NCBI GenBank assembly: GCA_905215625.1
Contig: CAJMQQ010000072.1
Coordinates: 1-10,416 of the forward strand
From: an uncultured bacterium
GTDB taxonomy: Bacteria; Bacillota; Clostridia; Lachnospirales; Lachnospiraceae
Length of the DNA: 10,416 nucleotides
Direction: 5' to 3'
Shown here: positions 6,865 to 10,416 of the stretch, one piece after another
How positions within the stretch are numbered: the stretch's first letter is position 1
How the letters are laid out: each line of letters opens with the position of its first letter
The notes under the pieces: generated by a model
Seen by the model: only the letters and a program-made list of their open reading frames with translations
Told to the model about the DNA's origin: nothing
The model's database searches: none
Program-made: the position numbers and the translations under genes

Positions 6865-7017
6865 TTGTAACAGTTCAGACTTGCGAAGATTCAGACAGAA
6901 AAAGTGTTGAAAGCTTGTTTTCATAAGAATTTTCTGTCTGAATCTTCGTATGGTGAACGCCCAGCGCTTCTTGTCCGCTGTAAGCGGGCAAGAAGATGCA
7001 AGGCTGAACTGTTACAA
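6865..7017. repeat. 153 bp nested inverted-repeat element able to fold into a three-way junction (candidate MITE or structured RNA)
   Basis: Three sets of arms nest in this stretch. The outer stem pairs 6865-6878 (TTGTAACAGTTCAG) with 7004-7017 perfectly, skips one A-G mismatch, then pairs 6880-6884 with 6998-7002, giving 19 pairs in 20 positions. Inside it, 6884-6902 pairs with 6930-6948 over 19 uninterrupted bases with a 27 nt loop; C6884 can pair with either partner. A second internal hairpin pairs 6967-6979 with 6983-6995 (13 pairs, one G-U) around a 3 nt loop. The 19 nt joining segment 6949-6966 is unpaired and contains GGTGAACGCCCAG. No credible ORF lies inside and no U-tract follows the stem, so it is not a simple terminator. 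It sits 15 nt before the AraC ribosome binding site. Terminal inverted repeats without a transposase suggest a non-autonomous mobile repeat; a cis-acting leader RNA is the alternative. No target duplication is obvious. Confidence 0.75.
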
Positions 7018-7031
7018 TTCTTTAAAATAGA

Positions 7032-7037
7032 AAGGGG
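7032..7037 (+). promoter_or_regulatory. Ribosome binding site that decides the AraC start
   Basis: AAGGGG lies 6 nt before ATG 7044. The in-frame TTG at 7038 directly abuts it and is too close. A weaker alternative is ATG 7113, preceded by AAGGATGG at 7097-7104. Confidence 0.55.
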
Positions 7038-7043
7038 TTGGAT

Positions 7044-8075
7044 ATGGAAAATAAATGCTTACCGGGTTATACTTATAAGGGTTGTAATATCAAAAAAAGG
7101 ATGGTAACGCTTATGGAAGCAGAAGAAAGAACAGATACCCTCTATCTGGATGCAGTCCAGCTAAAAGAGAAACCAGAAATTCTGTTTCAGGGAGAAATCC
7201 CTGGGATTTTTGGAGAGGAAGCTCTTCGGAGTCACAATTTTTCCATGGTAAGACGCCATTTTCATCAAAGCCTGGAACTGTATTTTCTTTTGGAAGGAGA
7301 ACGGTTTTACTTTGTGGAGCAGGATACATATCACATGAAAAAACAGATGGCGATCCTGGTAGACCAGAATCAGATTCATAAAACCTGTCCAGCAGGAACT
7401 CAGACCTGCCACCATCGTTTTTTACTGCAATTAGAAGGCGAAACCTTGAACAGCCTTTTGCGGGTGTGCGGTTTTAAAAGCCTGTTAGAATTTGGAGAAC
7501 AATACAGGGGAATCACCTGGTTTTCTGACAGAGAGTGGGAAATGGTTTTAAAACAATTGAAAATCATCAAAGGGGAGATGAACAACTCCGGGCGAATTCC
7601 AGGGTATTCTGAGACAGAAAGAAAAACCTCTATAGGACTGGTGAATCTATATACCGCCCAGCTTTTGCTTTTACTGACAAGAGCGAGAAGCAGAAATGAG
7701 GCAGAGGGCTGGAAAGGGGCAGATCATAGAAATCTGGTTCATACAGGGATGTATCAGAAGGTCCATGAGATTGCGCTATATCTGCAGAATCATTCTGCCC
7801 AGAAAATCTGCCTGGATGAGTTATCTGCCCGTTTTTTTATCAGCCGCTCTTATCTGACCCGAATTTTTCGAAAGGTTACCGGATTTACAGTCAATGAATA
7901 TCAAACTATCTGCCGGATTAAAAAAGCCCAGATACTGCTTAAGGAAACTTCCATGACCATGACGGAGATTGCCATGGAGACCGGCTTTGGAAGTCTTCCT
8001 TATTTTGAACGGGTTTTCCGCCAGACAACGGATCAGACGCCTGTACAGTATAAAAAGCTTCATCATTCTCCGTGA
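7044..8075 (+). CDS. AraC-family transcriptional regulator with N-terminal cupin domain
   Basis: This 343-residue protein has the two-part layout of sugar-responsive AraC regulators. The N-terminal cupin-type ligand domain includes RRHFHQSLELYFLLEG (70-85), with the His pair and Glu typical of the fold, and MAILVDQNQIHKTCPAG (102-118). Two helix-turn-helix motifs lie in the C-terminal 100 residues (about 238-340): ICLDELSARFFISRSYLTRI (255-274) and MTEIAMETGFGSLPYFERVF (306-325), followed by TPVQYKK. It is soluble and cytosolic and probably binds DNA in the divergent intergenic region, controlling the hydrolase and itself; the effector is presumably a uronide or oligosaccharide. The start is not fully certain. 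ATG 7044 has the better ribosome binding site, but residues before about 24 look unlike family members, so ATG 7113 (320 residues) is possible. Its 3' end overlaps the converging response regulator by 13 bp. Confidence 0.92.
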   Translation: MENKCLPGYTYKGCNIKKRMVTLMEAEERTDTLYLDAVQLKEKPEILFQGEIPGIFGEEALRSHNFSMVRRHFHQSLELYFLLEGERFYFVEQDTYHMKKQMAILVDQNQIHKTCPAGTQTCHHRFLLQLEGETLNSLLRVCGFKSLLEFGEQYRGITWFSDREWEMVLKQLKIIKGEMNNSGRIPGYSETERKTSIGLVNLYTAQLLLLLTRARSRNEAEGWKGADHRNLVHTGMYQKVHEIALYLQNHSAQKICLDELSARFFISRSYLTRIFRKVTGFTVNEYQTICRIKKAQILLKETSMTMTEIAMETGFGSLPYFERVFRQTTDQTPVQYKKLHHSP

Positions 8076-9562
8076 AGTCGTGCAATATAAGCGCTGGGAG
8101 TCATACCGGTTTTCTTTTTAAACAGCTGGGAGAAATACTGGGGATTATTTCCGCATCCCACCTGTTCCGCTACCGTCAGGATTTTGTCGTTTCCAGCAGA
8201 AGCCAGAAGCTTTTTAGCCCGCTCAATCCGGACTTCTGTAAGATAGTTGGAAAATCGGATTCCGGTTTCCTTTTGGAATTTTTTGCTTACATAATCAGTA
8301 TTCATAAACAGGTGTTGTTCTGCAATCTGCTTTAATGTCAGGTTCGGATCAGAAAGATGCTCGTTTACATAGTCATAAATCTGTCTGGTCATATTGCTGG
8401 TAGTGCAGGAATGAGCGCTGACGGATAAAAGGCTTCTGAATTTTTCCGCCAGGGTAAGCTTAAATTGTTCCAAATCTGTTTCTTCCGTTGCATTTAGAAG
8501 CCATTCTGTCAGATCTACGGAGGAAAGCCGATTATCGCCTGCAGTAATTTTAAGCAGCAGAGAATTTGACAGCTGTTTGAGAAAGGACAGGTCTGTTACT
8601 TCGGACAGCAGTTCAATCAGACTGTCAATGGCTTCTGCCTGTCCATCCTGCAAAGAAACTTTCAGCAGTTTTTCTGCCTCATTCATTATGAAACTATAAT
8701 TACAGCTGGATAAGATATGAAAATCATTGATGTAGTAAATCATGCTGAACCGTTTTACTTTATCCAGAACTGTTTCCAGCAGGGTCTGAAGATTTTGAAA
8801 GGAGCAGTCTTCTGTTTCCAGCGATACGGAGTGTTTTTGAAATTTCATGCTGGTAAAGAAATGGGCCAGATCCTGATAATTTCCTGCAAATTCCTTAAAA
8901 AACAGCAGCAGCGTACAGTTGACGTAGATGCCATGTATGGTAACTTCGGGAAAATGGCTGTCAGCATAGGGTTTAAGCTGCTGTAAAAACTCCTCCAGAT
9001 CCTTCTGTTCCAGAAAATAGATATAGAAAAGATGATAGGATGAAAAATAAAAATCCATATACGGATCATAGGCGCGCATAATTTCATCATAAGGACGGTT
9101 TTGGCAGATGGCATTGTTAAGGATTGTAAAAATAACATTGTGCCTTATACTGCTCATAGCGGGATAGGAGCGTTCCAGACTGCTTTTTCGGTAACAGTCC
9201 TGAGCAATTTCCTGTATGCTTTCAAGAATCTGCACTTCACTGCAGGGCTTGAGCAGATAATGGCGGACTCCATATTTCATGGCCATTTTCGCATATTCAA
9301 ATTCTCCGTAACCAGAGAGGATAATGAACTGGGTGTTCAGATCTGTTTCGGAAATCCGACGAATCAGCTCTAGACCGTCCATTCCGGGCATTCTTATATC
9401 AGTCAATACAATATCCGGCGTTTCATCCAGGATTGTATCATAGGCTTCCAGACCATTTTTGCAAAGGCCTACCAGTTCAATATCATATTGCTTCCAATTG
9501 ATAATTGTGGAAATGGTTTCACGTATGATGCGTTCATCATCAGCAATAATAAGTTTTAACAT
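8063..9562 (-). CDS. YesN-type response regulator (receiver plus AraC-type DNA-binding domain)
   Basis: This 499-residue protein is the output partner of the kinase encoded just upstream. The N-terminal receiver (1-120) has every key residue: acidic pair Asp8-Asp9 (LIIADDE), phosphoacceptor Asp55 (VLTDIRMPGMDGLELI), Ser83 (ILSGYGEFEYAKMA) and Lys105 (YLLKPCSE). A middle region of about 270 residues is poorly conserved, as is usual for large YesN proteins. The AraC-type double helix-turn-helix occupies about 395-499, with LTLKQIAEQHLFMNTDYVSK, then ILTVAEQVGCGNNPQYFSQL and TGMTPSAYIARLHGE. Such regulators typically activate genes for uptake and breakdown of plant or host glycans. The start ATG is preceded by GGAGG (9573-9577, complement) at 10 nt and overlaps the kinase gene by 7 bp, so the pair is translationally coupled. 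Its 3' end overlaps the convergent AraC gene by 13 bp. Target genes are not identified; the GH4 gene is a candidate only. Confidence 0.95.
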   Translation of the reverse strand: MLKLIIADDERIIRETISTIINWKQYDIELVGLCKNGLEAYDTILDETPDIVLTDIRMPGMDGLELIRRISETDLNTQFIILSGYGEFEYAKMAMKYGVRHYLLKPCSEVQILESIQEIAQDCYRKSSLERSYPAMSSIRHNVIFTILNNAICQNRPYDEIMRAYDPYMDFYFSSYHLFYIYFLEQKDLEEFLQQLKPYADSHFPEVTIHGIYVNCTLLLFFKEFAGNYQDLAHFFTSMKFQKHSVSLETEDCSFQNLQTLLETVLDKVKRFSMIYYINDFHILSSCNYSFIMNEAEKLLKVSLQDGQAEAIDSLIELLSEVTDLSFLKQLSNSLLLKITAGDNRLSSVDLTEWLLNATEETDLEQFKLTLAEKFRSLLSVSAHSCTTSNMTRQIYDYVNEHLSDPNLTLKQIAEQHLFMNTDYVSKKFQKETGIRFSNYLTEVRIERAKKLLASAGNDKILTVAEQVGCGNNPQYFSQLFKKKTGMTPSAYIARLHGE

Positions 9563-10416
9563 GAGACAGTTTCCTCCGTGCGATATGGAATAGTAATGGA
9601 TGCTACGGCGCAGTCTTCCTGATTAAACAGGGACAAACCATAGTCTTCACCAAATAACAGTTTAATACGTTTGTCAATATTTAAAAGACCAATTCCGGAA
9701 CGGCTGGGCTGTTTTTTATGCTGTTTAAGCAGTTCCAGGAGATCTTCATCAAAGCTTGAGCCGCTGTTCGTTACAGAGATGCGGATACAGCGCTCCCCGT
9801 TTTTTCCTGTTTTATCTGTTTCTGCAGCTAAAATGGTAATATAGCAGGTTTCAGTCATTTCTTCTAAGGCATAGTGTATGGCGTTTTCTACCAGAGGCTG
9901 CAGCGTAAGGGGAGGAATCAAGGCATTTTTCAGTCCATCGGGAACCTGTTCCCGGTAGTCCAGGCGTTCCTCAAAACGGATCTGCTGGATCGTGATATAG
10001 GACAGAATCAGATTAAGCTCATAGGACAGTGTAACAAGAGATTTCTTGTTGCTTAAAGTAGCTCTCAGAAGAGAGCCAAGGGATTCTGTCATAAGAGAAA
10101 TCTCCCGATTGTTGACCGCCTTTGCCCGCCAGTTGATGGATTCCAGCGTATTGTAGAGAAAATGGGGATTGATCTGGGATTCTAAGGCTTTAATCTGTGC
10201 CTCTTTTGCAAGGATTTCATTAACATAATTTGTATTTACCAGATTTTGGATTCGTGCGGTCATACGTTCAAAACCCTGATGGAGCCGCCCGATTTCATCC
10301 TTGCGGTAGGCATATTCGGAATCGTATTTTGTACTTAAAAGCGCTGCTTCATCCCGGCTGAATTTGCTTATGTGTGATAAAGAAGTAATAGAAGTGTAAA
10401 AAATTTTGCCGTTCCT
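9556..10416 (-). CDS. YesM/LytS-type sensor histidine kinase, C-terminal part, 5' truncated by window edge
   Basis: The frame stays open to the right edge, so the ATG at 10263 is internal; 286 residues are visible. The first part holds the end of a HAMP domain (RKDEIGRLHQGFERMTARIQ, about visible residues 37-56). That implies a membrane-spanning sensor with an extracellular ligand domain outside the window. A coiled linker follows, then the His-kinase box QINPHFLYNTLESINW with phosphoacceptor His at visible residue 85, characteristic of the LytS/YesM group. The ATPase domain has the N box PPLTLQPLVENAIHYAL (Asn at about 178) and the G2 loop SRSGIGLLNIDKRI. The G1 box reads VTNSGSS in place of the more common DxGxG. 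The gene overlaps its response regulator by 7 bp. It probably senses an extracellular oligosaccharide, directly or through a binding protein; that is inference from family context. Confidence 0.94.
   Translation of the reverse strand, partial: RNGKIFYTSITSLSHISKFSRDEAALLSTKYDSEYAYRKDEIGRLHQGFERMTARIQNLVNTNYVNEILAKEAQIKALESQINPHFLYNTLESINWRAKAVNNREISLMTESLGSLLRATLSNKKSLVTLSYELNLILSYITIQQIRFEERLDYREQVPDGLKNALIPPLTLQPLVENAIHYALEEMTETCYITILAAETDKTGKNGERCIRISVTNSGSSFDEDLLELLKQHKKQPSRSGIGLLNIDKRIKLLFGEDYGLSLFNQEDCAVASITIPYRTEETVSC
9573..9577 (-). promoter_or_regulatory. Ribosome binding site of the response regulator, inside the kinase gene
   Basis: On the - strand GGAGG stands 10 nt before the ATG at 9562. 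It lies within the last codons of the kinase, consistent with coupled translation of the pair. Confidence 0.65.

Larger units (their letters stand above)
6721..7043. other. Divergent intergenic region between GH4 hydrolase and AraC regulator
   Basis: This 323 bp stretch has no gene. Its left part (about 6733-6864) is very AT-rich and holds the hydrolase ribosome binding site, a candidate - strand promoter and an inverted repeat. Its right part (6865-7017) is the nested inverted-repeat element, of clearly higher GC. I could not find a convincing + strand promoter for the AraC gene: TATTAT at 6837-6842 has no good -35, and no well-spaced pair exists after 7017. Confidence 0.7.

Noticed and set aside
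6865..7017. Reading the nested repeat as an intrinsic terminator or CRISPR-like array
   Set aside because: No U-tract follows either end, and the arms are inverted and unequal rather than regularly spaced direct repeats.
7018..7043. TAAAAT at 7023-7028 as a -10 box for the AraC gene
   Set aside because: The matching -35 position (7000-7005) has no similarity to consensus, and the start would leave too short a leader for the ribosome binding site.
6904..7107. Short + strand ORF of 67 codons running through the nested repeat
   Set aside because: It is made largely of repeat arms, has no ribosome binding site, overlaps the AraC gene in another frame and resembles no protein I know.
8717..9373. 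Several + strand ORFs of about 90 codons opposite the response regulator
   Set aside because: They overlap a complete, well-recognised gene on the other strand, and none has a convincing ribosome binding site or family resemblance.

Overview
The window looks like chromosomal DNA from a low-to-mid GC anaerobic Firmicute, most likely a gut Lachnospiraceae/Clostridia member. Supporting this are strong AGGAGG-type ribosome binding sites, tightly packed and overlapping genes, a YnzC/DUF896 protein, a YesM/YesN-type two-component pair and a GH4 sugar hydrolase with an AraC regulator. The genus is inference; no rRNA or tRNA gene is present.

Left half (1-5313, all + strand): one continuous gene train runs from the 3' end of a FAD-dependent dehydrogenase-like protein (COG2509 type) through proB, a DUF896 small protein, 5-formyltetrahydrofolate cyclo-ligase and proA. 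It continues into a membrane protein with a Gly/Arg/Ser-rich tail and a PspA/IM30 family protein. Gaps are 0-53 nt and two junctions overlap (17 and 14 bp), so this reads as one operon or a few read-through units. ProB and ProA are the first two enzymes of proline synthesis from glutamate, with the folate enzyme embedded between them. The last two genes form an envelope-maintenance pair. A strong hairpin at 5284-5313 ends the train and probably also terminates the convergent gene.

Right half (5317-10416): a GH4 glycosidase carrying the CHEV active-site motif (predicted alpha-galacturonidase, - strand) is divergent from a cupin/AraC regulator (+ strand). The 323 bp between them hold a plausible promoter for the hydrolase, an 8-bp-arm inverted repeat beside it, and a 153 bp element of nested inverted repeats (6865-7017) that can fold into a three-way junction. 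The AraC gene converges, with a 13 bp overlap, on a YesN-type response regulator (- strand). That gene is preceded by the C-terminal part of its YesM/LytS-type histidine kinase, which runs off the right edge. Together these look like a uronide/oligosaccharide sensing and utilisation locus; no transporter lies inside the window.

Most of the window is recognisable. The least explained items are the 153 bp structured element and the RGG-like membrane protein coupled to PspA. No CRISPR array, transposase, phage gene or clearly new defence system was seen.
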